The notes under the pieces are model-generated. The model searched no databases. It saw nothing but the letters and a program-made list of their open reading frames with translations, and had not been told where the DNA came from. Both the position numbers and the translations under genes were made by a program. A DNA stretch of 64,000 nt, taken from assembly GCA_023091735.1 (NCBI GenBank), contig JALKBU010000112.1, forward strand, positions 1-64,000, given 5' to 3'. This stretch comes from Trichomonas tenax (Eukaryota; Parabasalia; Trichomonadida; Trichomonadidae). Shown here piece by piece: positions 38,533-49,849 of this stretch (positions within the stretch are counted from its first letter, which is position 1; the number at the start of each line of letters is the position of its first letter).

Positions 38533-39887
38533 AGTGTCGGGTTTTTGCTAACCGCACGGAATAGGTTGTTCTCAAATTTGAATACTTGGTCGGAGAAAAT
38601 TTGTGGTCTAGAATCATGCATACATTAACATATTAAAAAAATAATTTTAGGGTGTCGGAAAAGTGAGAAACTTTTCTTATTTTTTTAGTGCAAGTACCCT
38701 CTATTGCCGATGAGAGTACCACCATATCCATTGGCATGGGGGATAATGAAGATGTGCAAAGATTCATGGATATATTTTTCGATTCATCTCATATTGAAAA
38801 TCTGACACATGCCTATTTGAGGCAATTGATCATGCCATTGTTTATAGGTGGCCATATAACTACTTCTCATCTATATTACAAATCTTGAAATCATAAATTA
38901 GTATATCAAGCTTTTATATCTTCGAAATGAGATATTTTTGATTTTATTAAATGTTAGACACACAGTTTCTATTATGATATTAACTGTGTATTTGAAGTAA
39001 ATTTGCATATATGAAAGAATCGTATTTATATCGAAACTGAAATGATAGATAAGAGTAAAATCTCAATAAAGCTATTTAGCAATGACCACTGCTATTGCTA
39101 ATTATCATGCGTCTGTTAATATATTGGCAGATCAGGAAATATAAGCAAAATCAAGTAAAATAGGAAGATCTTATATTTATTTAATGAACTTTTTGTAGAA
39201 TTAATTATGGTTTGGGATTTGCATCGAAACTATATGCATAACAATTGAGTTATATTTTAATCAGAAAGTATCTCAAATATTACAGATATTTGAACACAAG
39301 CTTAAACTTGGGCATTCTTTAATTTCCACACCCAGCTTATCAGCAAGCACTTTGCATTTCATATATTCGGAAAATTGCATTTCCAAGATGTAACAAACCA
39401 AATCAATATATGATAAAAATCTGCCATGTAAATTGTCTCCAAAAACATTCGCTTTAAATTTATAGGATTATTTACATTCTAAGCAATAACATTTATCTGT
39501 ATTATGGGCACAACATTCTAGAGCTATCCCTTGAGTATCAAGAAAAATTTTCCTGTAGGACCCATTGTTAAATCAAATCATTTTCTCATTTTTTAATATT
39601 CTTCCTTATCATATCATAATAAAACTGCATGCATCACAGCGATACCCAAACACGCATTATTTAATTATGTTTATGTTTATTTCTAAAAAAAAATCTTTTT
39701 ATTCCAAAAAGTAAAAATAGTGCACAATTTCATTCGAACTCAATACCCGCAGAAATATCAGTCATTCTAAAAGTAAAAAACAGCCGAACCAAACTTTTTT
39801 CACACTTAAGTTTTCGTTGTTGCTATAAGATGACTTTTTCAATCTGACAGTACGGTTAGCGAAATCCGGCGTCTGACACCTACACTG
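38533..39887. mobile_element. TTAA-flanked DNA transposon, 1,355 bp, decayed
   Basis: Ends read CAGTGTCGGG..TTTGCTAACCGCAC (left) and, inverted, CAGTGTAGG..TTTCGCTAACCGTAC (right), each flanked by TTAA (38529-38532; 39888-39891). The right end has about 14 extra bases before the shared GCTAACCG block. TTAA duplications are made by piggyBac and Kolobok elements. The interior has a short plus-strand frame at about 38690-38888 but no recognisable transposase. Another CAGTGTCGG sequence occurs at 53546. Confidence 0.7.
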
Positions 39888-39891
39888 TTAA

Positions 39892-40398
39892 TATATATTT
39901 TTTTTAGTTAAAAGTTAATAAAATATTCTATGTAACATCGCAGCGATATATGGAATGATTTGCAGCTTTCGAAAATTGAAAACGACAAAATTTATAGCAA
40001 GTTTTTATCCATCGATTTTATTATTATTTTTGTGGTCTATGTATTGTATAAAGTCATAATTTAATGTCAAAATCTGAAACAATTTTAAAGTCTGAACTCA
40101 TTGAATTTATCAACCAAAGATTTTCAAAATTTGAAAATGTTTTTATTTTCCGACCAAAAGTGACATATTAGGGTTATATTTACTATAATCTTAATACTGC
40201 AATCATATTTTTATCCATTTTCGCATTTCAGTTTATTGTTTAAGATATACAACACCCTTGACCTATAAATTATTCCTTTAAAATATGGGGCACTAAATTT
40301 AAACTTTTATTCAAGTTATCTTCATTATTGAAAAATATCAAGAATTTCTAAATGATTAAAGCTATCTTTTACATATATACAAACAAAATAAACAGAAG
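39892..40398. other. Intergenic, no gene recognised
   Basis: AT-rich; nothing I can support. Confidence 0.5.
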
Positions 40399-42249
40399 TT
40401 AACGAACAATATGCTTGATGAGATCAAGATATATTTTCGGTGTAATAATGACATCTTTTGCTGAACCTGAGAAGTTATGAATTCCTTCAACAGTCAAAGC
40501 ATTAAATACTCCATCGATGTGGAACTTGTCGGGAAGAACTCCAAGGATTACTAAAGCTCTCTGAATTTCCGCAATGATTATTTTTGTTTCTAGTGGAATG
40601 TTAGCAGCATCTTTTCCGAATCCATGAATTATTGATGTCAAAGAATTATATAAACTACTGAATGTTGGTCTAAATGGAATCTTTTCGAGTGATTTTAAGA
40701 TAAGTGAGATTGTGTTGATCTGTTCCAATAAATCATCAAACGAATGCTGATCATCAATAATTACATAGTTAAGTGTGTCAGATTTGAGCTGGAAGAATGT
40801 GCCGTCAATAGTTGCAACACCCTCAATTGGTGGTGCTTTATTATTGAGAAGATGGAATCCATCTGTAACTTTAAATTGATAAGCAATCGAAATATCATCA
40901 TCTTCACCTGTGTAGTTCATTAAAGCAGGGAAGAATTCTTCATATTCTGGTGAAAATGTTGGAAAAGCAATTATATTAAAACCAACGCATGTTACCGGTG
41001 TTTCATTTGCGAGTTTAATGACACTTTGCAATCTTTCTGGAGGATTCTTGAATGGGAATAATAAATAAGGATCAACAGAATACATTCTAGCATCAATAAA
41101 ATCAAGAGCCATTTTCGTTTGAGAGATTAAAAACAGATATTTTGTTTCTCTAAGTCCTTCATAAACATAAGTTTCCATAAAATTAATCAATGTTTGGATG
41201 CAATTAAGTTTCGATGAAGTCAACACATAGACATAAAACTGGAAGATTTCATCAGCTCCTGCGCCTTGTCCATTATAAGTTAATGCATCAGCAATCCATT
41301 TTAATATATTCGCGATGCAATGAAGCATTTCTGTTGGACAGCATTGTAGTTGAATCTTTCTTAGTTCGAATGTAATGTGTTGCAATGCTGGAATGTTTAT
41401 AGGCTCAAATGGAATCTCTGGGAGTGGTAAAACTGTTGATCTTAGATAGTGAACATCGATTCTTTGAATTGATAATTTCATTAATTCATCATACATTTTC
41501 TGATTTAATCCACAAGTCTGTGGTCCCGATTTCGATATCATAATGCATTTCTGAAGGATTTGGAAGTCAGTTAGTTTGTCAATTTGTGGTTCTATCATTG
41601 CATCGAAATTAAAAATGTCAACCATATGTTCTGCGAGTTGGAAGAACATAGGAGCGTCTGGAGTGAAATATATGTTCTGATACTCTTTGGCATGCACCTG
41701 GTAGTACTTCTGAATCAATTTGAAGATTTCGTTGACATAATAAGTATTATTTATTGTTGTGTATTTGTAGCAATAATTAAAGTAGTATTGAAGAAATTTC
41801 TTGTCTGATGTCATGTTTAAAACGAATTCATATGGAAATATTAAACTTACCATTCTTAATTGAGCATCTGTCGATTCATCTAAATTTTTTGTGATTTTTT
41901 CGTATTCTTTGCCTATAATAGTGACAATAGAGGAATGATGGCCAAGAAGTTCACGCGAAATAATGAGAAAATCGTGAGAATGAATAATGTCAAGATGCAA
42001 TTTTATCAATTTTGACAAACTTATTGTTGGATTGGCGCTGCGCTCGAACCTGTGTAAGTAAGAAAGCATCAAATCCGATAGTGTTGCCTTAACATTTCTA
42101 AGATGTGTGTATAACAGGTGAAGATCGCGATTAAATCCGGGAGCGGTTGCGAAATACGGAATCTGCTGATCCAAAATTGCTATTTCTTTGAGAATGTTAT
42201 CGATTCTCTTTTTGACACCTCGAGTTATCATCGAAAACAAATCTCGCAT
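40399..42249 (-). CDS. VPS9-domain protein, putative Rab5-type GEF (616 aa)
   Basis: Intact frame from ATG 42249. The first 300 residues are helical and not recognised. Around residues 320-385 lies a VPS9 domain: PTEMLHCIANILKWIADAL, then GAGADEIFQFYVYVLTSSKL, then TKYLFLISQTKMALDFID. The GADE-x-x-x-x-x-x-Y segment carries the conserved Asp expected for catalysis and the Y-x-L-T/S-x-x-x-x-A-x-x-F helix ends the domain. VPS9 proteins activate Rab5-family GTPases on early endosomes. The C-terminal 230 residues are of unknown function. The upstream spacer shows no canonical initiator. Confidence 0.75.
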   Translation of the reverse strand: MRDLFSMITRGVKKRIDNILKEIAILDQQIPYFATAPGFNRDLHLLYTHLRNVKATLSDLMLSYLHRFERSANPTISLSKLIKLHLDIIHSHDFLIISRELLGHHSSIVTIIGKEYEKITKNLDESTDAQLRMVSLIFPYEFVLNMTSDKKFLQYYFNYCYKYTTINNTYYVNEIFKLIQKYYQVHAKEYQNIYFTPDAPMFFQLAEHMVDIFNFDAMIEPQIDKLTDFQILQKCIMISKSGPQTCGLNQKMYDELMKLSIQRIDVHYLRSTVLPLPEIPFEPINIPALQHITFELRKIQLQCCPTEMLHCIANILKWIADALTYNGQGAGADEIFQFYVYVLTSSKLNCIQTLINFMETYVYEGLRETKYLFLISQTKMALDFIDARMYSVDPYLLFPFKNPPERLQSVIKLANETPVTCVGFNIIAFPTFSPEYEEFFPALMNYTGEDDDISIAYQFKVTDGFHLLNNKAPPIEGVATIDGTFFQLKSDTLNYVIIDDQHSFDDLLEQINTISLILKSLEKIPFRPTFSSLYNSLTSIIHGFGKDAANIPLETKIIIAEIQRALVILGVLPDKFHIDGVFNALTVEGIHNFSGSAKDVIITPKIYLDLIKHIVR

Positions 42250-42715
42250 TTCTTAGTTTTAGACCCTTCTTTGACCCTAAATAATTTGGACCCTAATTTA
42301 TTTGCCTTATTTAGGGTCCTTAAAATTTTCAATCTTATTTTAAGTTCAAATCTATATTTTTATCGATAAATTATATCTAATTCTATAAGGATTTGCAAAT
42401 TTGACAACAAATAAAAAATTTGAAAATATGAAGACAAGCATGAACATCGATTATATTGGAAAAAGTGAAATCATTTTTGTGGAGATCATTATAATCAAAT
42501 CAATTTTAATCAATTAAATTTAATATAAAATATGGAAATTATAAAATATAAAAAGTCCCTAATAATCAATAATCATATAGAAAATGAGGTGATTTAAATG
42601 GAGATTCATTCTCATTGTTTAATGAATATTCTATAAAGCAGAAAAATGGATCAAAGTGTTCCTTATACAATTTTATATTTTTTATATTTTTTAAAAACGT
42701 TTTTGAGATTATCCA
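42250..42715. other. Divergent intergenic spacer
   Basis: Separates the divergent VPS9 and NEK genes. AT-rich, with no clear TCA initiator just before either ATG. Confidence 0.5.
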
Positions 42716-45700
42716 ATGAAAGCCTATGAGCAAATCAAAGTCCTCGGTGAAGGAGGGTTTGCGAAGGCGTTTCTTATCAAGAGGAAGTCAGATGGTTTGC
42801 TCTGTGTCGCGAAATCAGTGAAGTTATCTGGATTATCCGAAAAAGAAAAGAAAGAAGCAATTTCTGAAGTTAAAGTTTTATCCGCCCTCAAACATCCGAA
42901 TATTGTACGTTATATAGAAAGCTTCAATGAAAGCGGATTCTTATATATTATTATGGAATTCGCTGACGGAGGCGATTTATCGCAAAAAATCGAGAAAAAT
43001 GGACGAAAGGCGTTCAGTGAAGACGAAGTTTTGAAGATTTTTACACAACTTGCGCTTGCAATTAAATATATTCACGATCGAAAAATTTTGCATCGTGATT
43101 TGAAAGGTCAGAACGTCTTTCTTATGAAAGATGACACTGTAAAACTTGGTGATTTTGGCATTGCTAAGGTTTTGGATCACACAATGCAATTTTGCAACAC
43201 ACAAATTGGTACTCCTTATTATTTATCACCGGAAATGTGTCAGGGAAAGAACTACAACTCAAAGACAGACATTTGGTCTTTCGGTTGCATTATGTATGAA
43301 ATGTGTACTTTACATCACGCATTTGAAGGCAGAAACATCAATAATTTGCTTTTCAACATCGTTAGAGGCCATATTACACCAATTAGCAGTACATATTCAA
43401 ATGAATTAAGAAATTTGATTAATTCGATGTTAAATAAAGATCCGAACCAGAGACCAGCAGCAAATCAAATCGTTATGAATCCAATAATCAAAAATCGGCT
43501 TACATCGTATTTATCTGAGTTCCACTTAAATAATGAAATGTCGCATACTGTGTTGCACGGAATGAACCCATTAAAACAGAATTTGAACTTCGAAGAACTA
43601 CCAAAACCAATAGAAGAAGTTCCACCACCAAAACCTGATCCAAGAGAAATCGAACGCGAAAATAAAAGAAAACAAGAAGAAGCTGAATTAGCTCAAAGAA
43701 AGTTTAAAGAGATCGAAGAGAAAGAAGAACTCGAAAGGCAACGTCAAGAACGCCGCAATAAGCCAATGACAGATACGGCAAAGCAACGCCAAGAATATTC
43801 AAGACAAGCTGCTTTGGAAAGAGAAGAAAGATATCGACAAAAGATGGCCAAATTCGCAAATAAAGATGAAAACAAACAGAATGATTACAAGTTGCCTTCG
43901 CCGCAAGTAGAACCAAAAAGAGTTTCTCCACAAAATGATTCCAAACATGTTTCACCACAAAATGAACCTAAAAAAGTTTCTCCTCAAAATGAAGTTAATA
44001 AGAAACCATCAGCTTATGATGATTACATGCAGAAATATCATCCAAGTGATGTCGCAAATAAGAAACCTTCTCCAAGCTATGAAACTCAAGGTTATAATCA
44101 GAATCCAATTCGTTCTCCAAACCAACAAGAGCAGGTTCCTGCAAATCAAAGACATTATTCTCCAGAGCCACAAGGATATGAATATGATAGACCAATGAAT
44201 GCTGCAGAAAGAAGAAGACTCGAATTGATCAAAGCACAAGAAGAAAATGCAAGAATGGCTGCTGAAAAGAGAGAGCGTGAAGAAAGAGAGAAGCAGAGAG
44301 AACTTGAATTAGAAAGAGAAGCTGAAAAGCAACGTGAACAATTTTATCAACGCAATATGAATGTGAACAAGAATGTGAGACGCGAGCAAGTACCACAAAG
44401 ACCACAGTATGATGCAGTTGAAGAACAAAGAAGAAGAATGGAACAAGAAAAAACTGAAGAAGATAGAAAGAGAAAGGAAAGAATCGAATACGAAAAAGAA
44501 AAGATTCGCATGCGAAAAGATTTCGAAGAGAAAGAACGTCAGAAGCAAGTGGAACTTGCTAAGGCACAAGATGCAGCTCGTCAAGCATGGATTGCTGCAC
44601 AAGAGGAAGCTAAACGCCTCAAGAAGGAAGCAAATGATAGAAAGCGAAAGGAAGCAGAAGAATACAGTAAGAGAATGGAATTAGAAAGACAACAACGCGA
44701 ACGTGAAAAACTTCTACGTCAACAACAAGAGAAAGCACAAGAAGAAGCATATCTCCAAATGCAGATCCAATATCAGGAGCAACAAGAAGAGCAAGAAAGA
44801 AGACTTAGAGAACAGAAACTCCAGGAAGCAAAAGAAAGAGCAGAAGAACAAGAACGTCTCAGAAGAAAACTGGAACAGGAAGAACAGCAAAGAAAAGAAC
44901 AGGAACAAGAGCGCTTGAGAAGGAAGCTTGAACTTGAAGAGCAGCAAAGAAAGGAACAAGAACAAATGAGATTGAAGAAGCAAATTGAGCTCGAAGAACA
45001 AAACAGAAGATTGGCAAGTCAAGAACAGTTTGATGCTATGGCAAAACGTGAAAATCAGGTCCCTTTCCAAAGAATCAAGAGTCTGGTCGATCGTATTGAT
45101 GATATCCAAAGAGTTCCTCATCAAATGTCAAGTGAACCTGAATCAGCAGGAAGATATCGCAAGCCACAAATTGCTGTCGGTCTTAAACCAAAAGTTTATC
45201 AGCCAACCAAAGATAGAATCAGTCAAAAGAAAGTGAGTAAGGTCAAGGATAGTTTCTATGATGAAGCTGCTGATAGACGTCCATCGTGGGCCAAAGACCG
45301 CATCAAGAATGAAGCTGAACTCCTTCAGAGACAGATTGAAGAGAAGAGAATGCGTCAGATTGCAGGAAATGATATTAATATTGAAGACGTTCGTAACTTC
45401 CAGCTGCAACGAAATCGCGAAGTAGAGCAATCATACATCGAAGCACTCAATGCAGACAAGCAATCAGATTCTGACTTCAACGATGCAAGTCCAGCAAGAT
45501 TTTATGACGGCGACAGAGAAGTCGATCTTCCTGTTGCTAATGATGCTGAGTCTGCTCTTCGGAGAGTTGATCGCATCAAGAGAATGATTGTTAACAAGAT
45601 TGGAGAATCGAACTACAACCAACTTCGGAAAGAAATGCTCGACGAAGCTCAACCAGATGTCATCAAGAGAACCGATATTGTTTCTCAAATGTTGATGCAG

Positions 45701-45736
45701 CAACTTATTGTATTAGAAGAAAATCTTCCGAAATGA
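42716..45736 (+). CDS. NEK-family serine/threonine kinase with long coiled coil (1006 aa)
   Basis: Kinase domain at residues ~4-260: glycine loop GEGGFAKAF, Lys33 in CVAKSV, Glu51, catalytic HRDLKGQNVF (Asp128), DFG at 146, TPYYLSPEM and a WSFGCIMYEMC subdomain IX. HRDLK-x-x-N and the SPE sequence fit NIMA-related kinases. Residues ~300-390 and 495-780 are Glu/Arg/Lys-rich coiled coil (ERLRRKLEQEEQQ); a Pro/Gln-rich linker with SPQNxxKxVSPQN repeats lies between. All catalytic residues are present. NEKs act at centrosomes, basal bodies and flagella. A 179-bp segment of its 3' part is duplicated at 47360. Confidence 0.9.
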   Translation: MKAYEQIKVLGEGGFAKAFLIKRKSDGLLCVAKSVKLSGLSEKEKKEAISEVKVLSALKHPNIVRYIESFNESGFLYIIMEFADGGDLSQKIEKNGRKAFSEDEVLKIFTQLALAIKYIHDRKILHRDLKGQNVFLMKDDTVKLGDFGIAKVLDHTMQFCNTQIGTPYYLSPEMCQGKNYNSKTDIWSFGCIMYEMCTLHHAFEGRNINNLLFNIVRGHITPISSTYSNELRNLINSMLNKDPNQRPAANQIVMNPIIKNRLTSYLSEFHLNNEMSHTVLHGMNPLKQNLNFEELPKPIEEVPPPKPDPREIERENKRKQEEAELAQRKFKEIEEKEELERQRQERRNKPMTDTAKQRQEYSRQAALEREERYRQKMAKFANKDENKQNDYKLPSPQVEPKRVSPQNDSKHVSPQNEPKKVSPQNEVNKKPSAYDDYMQKYHPSDVANKKPSPSYETQGYNQNPIRSPNQQEQVPANQRHYSPEPQGYEYDRPMNAAERRRLELIKAQEENARMAAEKREREEREKQRELELEREAEKQREQFYQRNMNVNKNVRREQVPQRPQYDAVEEQRRRMEQEKTEEDRKRKERIEYEKEKIRMRKDFEEKERQKQVELAKAQDAARQAWIAAQEEAKRLKKEANDRKRKEAEEYSKRMELERQQREREKLLRQQQEKAQEEAYLQMQIQYQEQQEEQERRLREQKLQEAKERAEEQERLRRKLEQEEQQRKEQEQERLRRKLELEEQQRKEQEQMRLKKQIELEEQNRRLASQEQFDAMAKRENQVPFQRIKSLVDRIDDIQRVPHQMSSEPESAGRYRKPQIAVGLKPKVYQPTKDRISQKKVSKVKDSFYDEAADRRPSWAKDRIKNEAELLQRQIEEKRMRQIAGNDINIEDVRNFQLQRNREVEQSYIEALNADKQSDSDFNDASPARFYDGDREVDLPVANDAESALRRVDRIKRMIVNKIGESNYNQLRKEMLDEAQPDVIKRTDIVSQMLMQQLIVLEENLPK

Positions 45737-45910
45737 TGTTATTGTAGTTATATTTATTTGTTATATTATTAAATATCTCAAATATTCATGAAATTTTAAA
45801 GAACGAATTTCAAATTTTGAATTGGCAAGAATTCGAAAATCTTTTTGCAGTGAATTTTAATAATAAAAAATTACATGGATGTCAAAAAAAATACACTAGT
45901 AAATTATTCG

Positions 45911-46030
45911 CTGAGAGAAGATTTGTTGACTCGATTAATCGAGAGAGGATTTACTATTGTATTCTATGCTGAGAGAGGATTTGATGACTCTATTCATCCC
46001 TGAGAGAGGATTTACTATTGAATACGAAGA
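45911..46030. repeat. Tandem repeat of ~60 bp with GAGAGAGGATTT
   Basis: Two diverged units (45911-45968; 45969-46030), each with two GAGAGA(A/G)GATTT boxes about 32 bp apart. Confidence 0.75.
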
Positions 46031-46600
46031 CTTTCTGAGTGAATCGAAAATTGAGTCCTTCTGATTACAAAGAATTTTCCATAAGAAGAATGAGAATGCT
46101 TTTCATGAAAGAGCAAAAGAGAAAATTATTGGATGTTCCACCAATTATAACATTGAAGAAACTCAAATATACTCCAGTAGATAATGATGAGTTCCATATA
46201 GTTATCGAGATTTTTAGAAGAATAGAGAAAAGGAAAGATTAGATTGCAATGGAATACAGTATTAAAAATGACCTTTACAAAATTAATTTCCCAAACAATT
46301 TTCAAACAAGCAGCATCGAATGGCAATTTCAAATTGGTGAAGATTGATTGAACAAGGCGCTGACTGCACTGAACATGGTGTTATGACGCAATTATTAAAT
46401 TCTTTTTCCTACATTGGAAATTTCAAAGCTGTGAAATATGTTGCATGACTTCCAAATATAAATGTGAACAATCCAAGTGATTTTAGGACAACACCATTAC
46501 ATAATGATGCATAAGGTGGTGATTACGATGTTACTGCGTTCTTGCTTACAATTCCTGGACTAGAAATCAATCCTAAAAAAGGGGAAAAAAACCCTCTTTC
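46030..46600 (+). pseudogene. Ankyrin-repeat gene remnant
   Basis: Across several frames I read IFKQAASNGNFKLVK, LIEQGADCTEHGV, YIGNFKAVKYV, TTPLHNDA and VTAFLLTIPGLEINP: decayed ankyrin repeats of the DUF3447/ankyrin family. Multiple stops and frameshifts, no intact start. Confidence 0.65.
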
Positions 46601-47359
46601 TTATAGGTGCCCAACAGACAATAAGAGGTCCTCTCAATTCGGCTTAAGGTTATTTTCCGTTTTGCGTTTTTTTGGCCCAATTATTGACGTTTTTATCTTT
46701 TCTGATGATGATTGTAAATAGCTATATTGTGAGCATTATACCTGTATTTTTTCTTTGAAAAAGCTTTCGAATTGAGCGATTTTGCTTTTTTTGCAAAAAA
46801 ATCGATTTTTTTTAGTTTTCCGTTAAACATAATATTAACAAAAATAATATTAATCAAACATGTGTTGCAATGTCACACAAATACTAATGAAGCTAATTTA
46901 TGCACTTTTAAAAAAATCGAATTTTATTATTGAATTCTGATTCATTTAGGCTTTGCGAGATAAATATATATCATGAAAAAATTCATGGAAATATGGCAAA
47001 CATATAACTTTATTAAATAATTGGCTATTTTCTTTTTCGAAACATACAAATACTGATCAATCATGAAAAATATAGACAGATATACAATTAAGGCAAGCCA
47101 TACAATACATGCAGTGCGCATTTTGGTAAAAATAATTGTTTTATTTTTGTTCAAAATTAATTTCTTTTGCATTCCATGTATTACTATTCAAAAAAATGTC
47201 AAAAATCTACTTCTCAAACACTACGCATATGAATAATGCTTTTGCATTTTTGATGTCACTTAATCAAAGAATTATATTCTTTGTGAGATGTCATTAAGTT
47301 TACAACTTGGAATTTACTGTTTACAATATGAATTTCTAATTTTTTTCTATAAGATGTTT
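46601..47359. other. Intergenic, no gene recognised
   Basis: AT-rich with homopolymer runs; nothing I can support as a gene. Confidence 0.5.
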
Positions 47360-47538
47360 GTAACTTCCAGCTGCAACGAAATCGCGAAGTAGAGCAATCA
47401 TACATCGAAGCACTCAATGCAGACAAGCAATCAGATTCTGACTTCAACGATGCAAGTCCAGCAAGATTTTATGACGGCGACAGAGAAGTCGATCTTCCTG
47501 TTGCTAATGATGCTGAGTCTGCTCTTCGGAGAGTTGAT
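47360..47538 (+). repeat. 179-bp exact copy of part of the NEK gene
   Basis: Base-for-base identical to 45393-45571 (codons ~893-952 of the kinase), same strand, about 2 kb downstream. Flanks on both sides differ. Exact identity implies a very recent duplication or an assembly artefact. Confidence 0.95.
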
Positions 47539-47812
47539 AGTTACGATCATTATTAACTGTGATAACCGCATATGGAGATATTAATGATTATCATGAAATC
47601 AACAAGAATGTAAATGTCATTCTTGACTTGAAATAATGCATTTATTTCATAATCTGAACCTAGATGCACCGATTTTTTATGCTTTTCATCAGTGAACCAT
47701 TTGACACAATTCAATCAACAACTGTGAAAAGTTGAGTTTTTCTCAAATCAAAAATAACAAATTTTGGTGCTGCATAATATAAAATGTATATTTACACAAG
47801 AATTAAACAAAA
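47539..47812. other. Intergenic, no gene recognised
   Basis: 3' flank of the TTLL gene; nothing further. Confidence 0.5.
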
Positions 47813-49318
47813 TTAAAAGTGATCTGGTTTCGGAGGCGCTTTATCTGTTGATTTCATTGAATTTGCTTCCTCAACAATGTTTTTCATCTTTTCTTCATAA
47901 GCTGCGAAATTCTTTTGAACAGCAGCCATTCTTTCTTCATTGTTGAGTTTAATGAAATCAATGAAAACAATATCATCATATTTCATCCTGTCGAAGCACG
48001 GCACAAACATATCGACTGTCTTTCTCTTAGGAAAAACTCTTCTGAATCCTGACTCCAAAGCTTTTTCTTCATAGAAATCTCTGATATTCATTATATCATG
48101 GAAAACTGGATCATCCCATGACTTAACAGAATGTCCTTCAACCATTCTGACTCTCTCTTTCGTCAATGAATGAGTGCATTCATATTCAATACATGTGATT
48201 CCTGGGCATGGATTCTTGAGGTTTGGATCGCAGTCAATGATTCTAGCCATTCTAAGAACATCATGCATCAGCCTGTCTTTGATTGTGTAATCGAGAACAG
48301 AATCCATTCCACTCATACCTGGAGAAATATTGATCTCTAGAACATGAGCTTTCATGTTTTCATCGAGAATAACGTCAATGCCATACAACTCGAATGTGTT
48401 CTGACGATGTTTAACGTAGTTGTTCTGGTGATTACGAATAGAGCAGAAACCAGCAATGATTGTTGTGATTGTGACTCTTTCGAGGTCATCGAAAATCTCT
48501 TTAACATCGTATCCGTTTTTCGTCAAGTAATCAATGAAGAAAGGAATGGACCACTTAGAGTCTTCAACCTTTTCATCAGTGTTCTCTGCTCTAACAAATC
48601 CTTCATCATCTTTGTTCAATGAAAAGTTTGTCAAATGAACATGTGCATCATCAGGAGGAGCATTGGGATCGTATTTATGTGTAGCAAAGCGAACTAAGCC
48701 ACTATCATGCATATAAATACGTAATGGAGATGAAGAAGTGACTAAAACATAAAACCTTAAGTCGAACTTTCTTCCTGTGATGATGAAAGGCTTTTCGAGA
48801 TATTTTTGGATAACATTCTCTTCATCAAGCGGTGGCTTTGAGTCTTTGGACGATACTAAGTATATTCCACGTCCGCGGGATGAATAAACAGGCTTAACAA
48901 TCCATAATGGATACTTTTCCCAAACTTTTTCTAAATCAGTTGCTTGTGATGGAATTAAGTATGATTCTGGGTAGAAAGATGCAAAATCACCAACTCTGTC
49001 TTTCAGCTCACTCATCCGCGATGTGAGTCTGTCTTTGCGACCCATTAATGTCGCTCCACAGTAGTGATTAATTTTTTGCCATGCAGCGAAACTAGAATAC
49101 TGTATAACTGGATACTGCCTGCCCCATGCAACGTTAAAATGTATCTTATCTTCTGTAGGATCGAAACCACAGTGAATAAATGCATTTTTCGAAAGTTCTG
49201 TAATGACTTTGTTAACGTGAAAACTTAATCTCTTCTCTCTATCGACAGCTGGTTCGTACTCTTTTGGTATTTTGACGAAATTATAAGGCAAAGGGGCCTT
49301 TTCAAACAATTCCAGCAT
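47813..49318 (-). CDS. Tubulin-tyrosine ligase-like protein (501 aa)
   Basis: ATG 49318 with TCATTT about 20 nt upstream as a likely initiator. ATP-grasp TTL domain at residues ~60-380: WIVKPVYSSRGRGIYLV (nucleotide loop), EKPFIITGRKFDLRFYVLV, HLTNFSLNK, and YGIDVILDENMKAHVLEIN with the metal-binding E-x-N. All hallmark residues of polyglutamylase-type TTLLs are visible. It would add Glu chains to tubulin C-terminal tails on axonemes or other stable microtubules. A related TTLL is at 60521-61939. Frame intact. Confidence 0.88.
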   Translation of the reverse strand: MLELFEKAPLPYNFVKIPKEYEPAVDREKRLSFHVNKVITELSKNAFIHCGFDPTEDKIHFNVAWGRQYPVIQYSSFAAWQKINHYCGATLMGRKDRLTSRMSELKDRVGDFASFYPESYLIPSQATDLEKVWEKYPLWIVKPVYSSRGRGIYLVSSKDSKPPLDEENVIQKYLEKPFIITGRKFDLRFYVLVTSSSPLRIYMHDSGLVRFATHKYDPNAPPDDAHVHLTNFSLNKDDEGFVRAENTDEKVEDSKWSIPFFIDYLTKNGYDVKEIFDDLERVTITTIIAGFCSIRNHQNNYVKHRQNTFELYGIDVILDENMKAHVLEINISPGMSGMDSVLDYTIKDRLMHDVLRMARIIDCDPNLKNPCPGITCIEYECTHSLTKERVRMVEGHSVKSWDDPVFHDIMNIRDFYEEKALESGFRRVFPKRKTVDMFVPCFDRMKYDDIVFIDFIKLNNEERMAAVQKNFAAYEEKMKNIVEEANSMKSTDKAPPKPDHF

Positions 49319-49564
49319 TTTTTTAAACGTGTATTAAATGACATGTAAATTGTCAAAATTAAAATTAATTTGACATCACAACATATTGGAACACAGTCAA
49401 TATCTAAAAAAATAAATATTAGAAATATATAAACTATTACAGATTAAATATTTTTATAGGATTTGTTTTGTTTTTATTATATATTAAACAAAGAAAAGTT
49501 ATGTTTTTTAATTGGTAGATACATATGATTTTCGTTTTTTGACGTGTAAAGGTCAAAAATTTAA

Positions 49565-49849
49565 ATGGTAGATACAAATCCATTAATAGGAAAAGAAAAA
49601 CTTGTCAGACAGATATTGAATTCGACAGAAGAAGAAATTCCGACAAAAGTCAGTGATATCGCTGTTATGTTTATAGGAATCGGTTGGTTGTTCTTTTGTA
49701 TGATTATTTTCTACTTAGGAATGCTTTTAGTTAACAAGAAATGCAGGAAATCGGTTGCTAGAGAGGATGAACGAGAAATTTTCATCGAACAGCTTCAAAT
49801 TGAAGCTGATAACGATGTTGATCCTGCCGAATTCGCTACACGTGAATAA
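49565..49849 (+). CDS. Small single-pass membrane protein (94 aa)
   Basis: Intact frame from ATG 49565. Residues ~32-56 (VMFIGIGWLFFCMIIFYLGM) form one strong transmembrane helix, followed by a basic KKCRKS and an acidic C-terminal tail (EADNDVDPAEF). No signal peptide is needed; a type III or tail-in topology is likely. I do not recognise the family. Divergent from the TTLL gene, 247 bp apart, with AGGTCAAAAATTTAA before the start. Confidence 0.6.
   Translation: MVDTNPLIGKEKLVRQILNSTEEEIPTKVSDIAVMFIGIGWLFFCMIIFYLGMLLVNKKCRKSVAREDEREIFIEQLQIEADNDVDPAEFATRE

Noticed and set aside
44714..45124. Long minus-strand frames under the NEK coiled coil (Phe/Leu-rich)
   Set aside because: They are antisense shadows of Glu/Arg/Lys-rich codons; the plus-strand kinase frame is continuous.
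45911..46030. Short tandem GAGAGAGGATTT boxes as a regulatory array
   Set aside because: They sit at the 5' edge of a dead ankyrin gene and are diverged; simple tandem duplication explains them.
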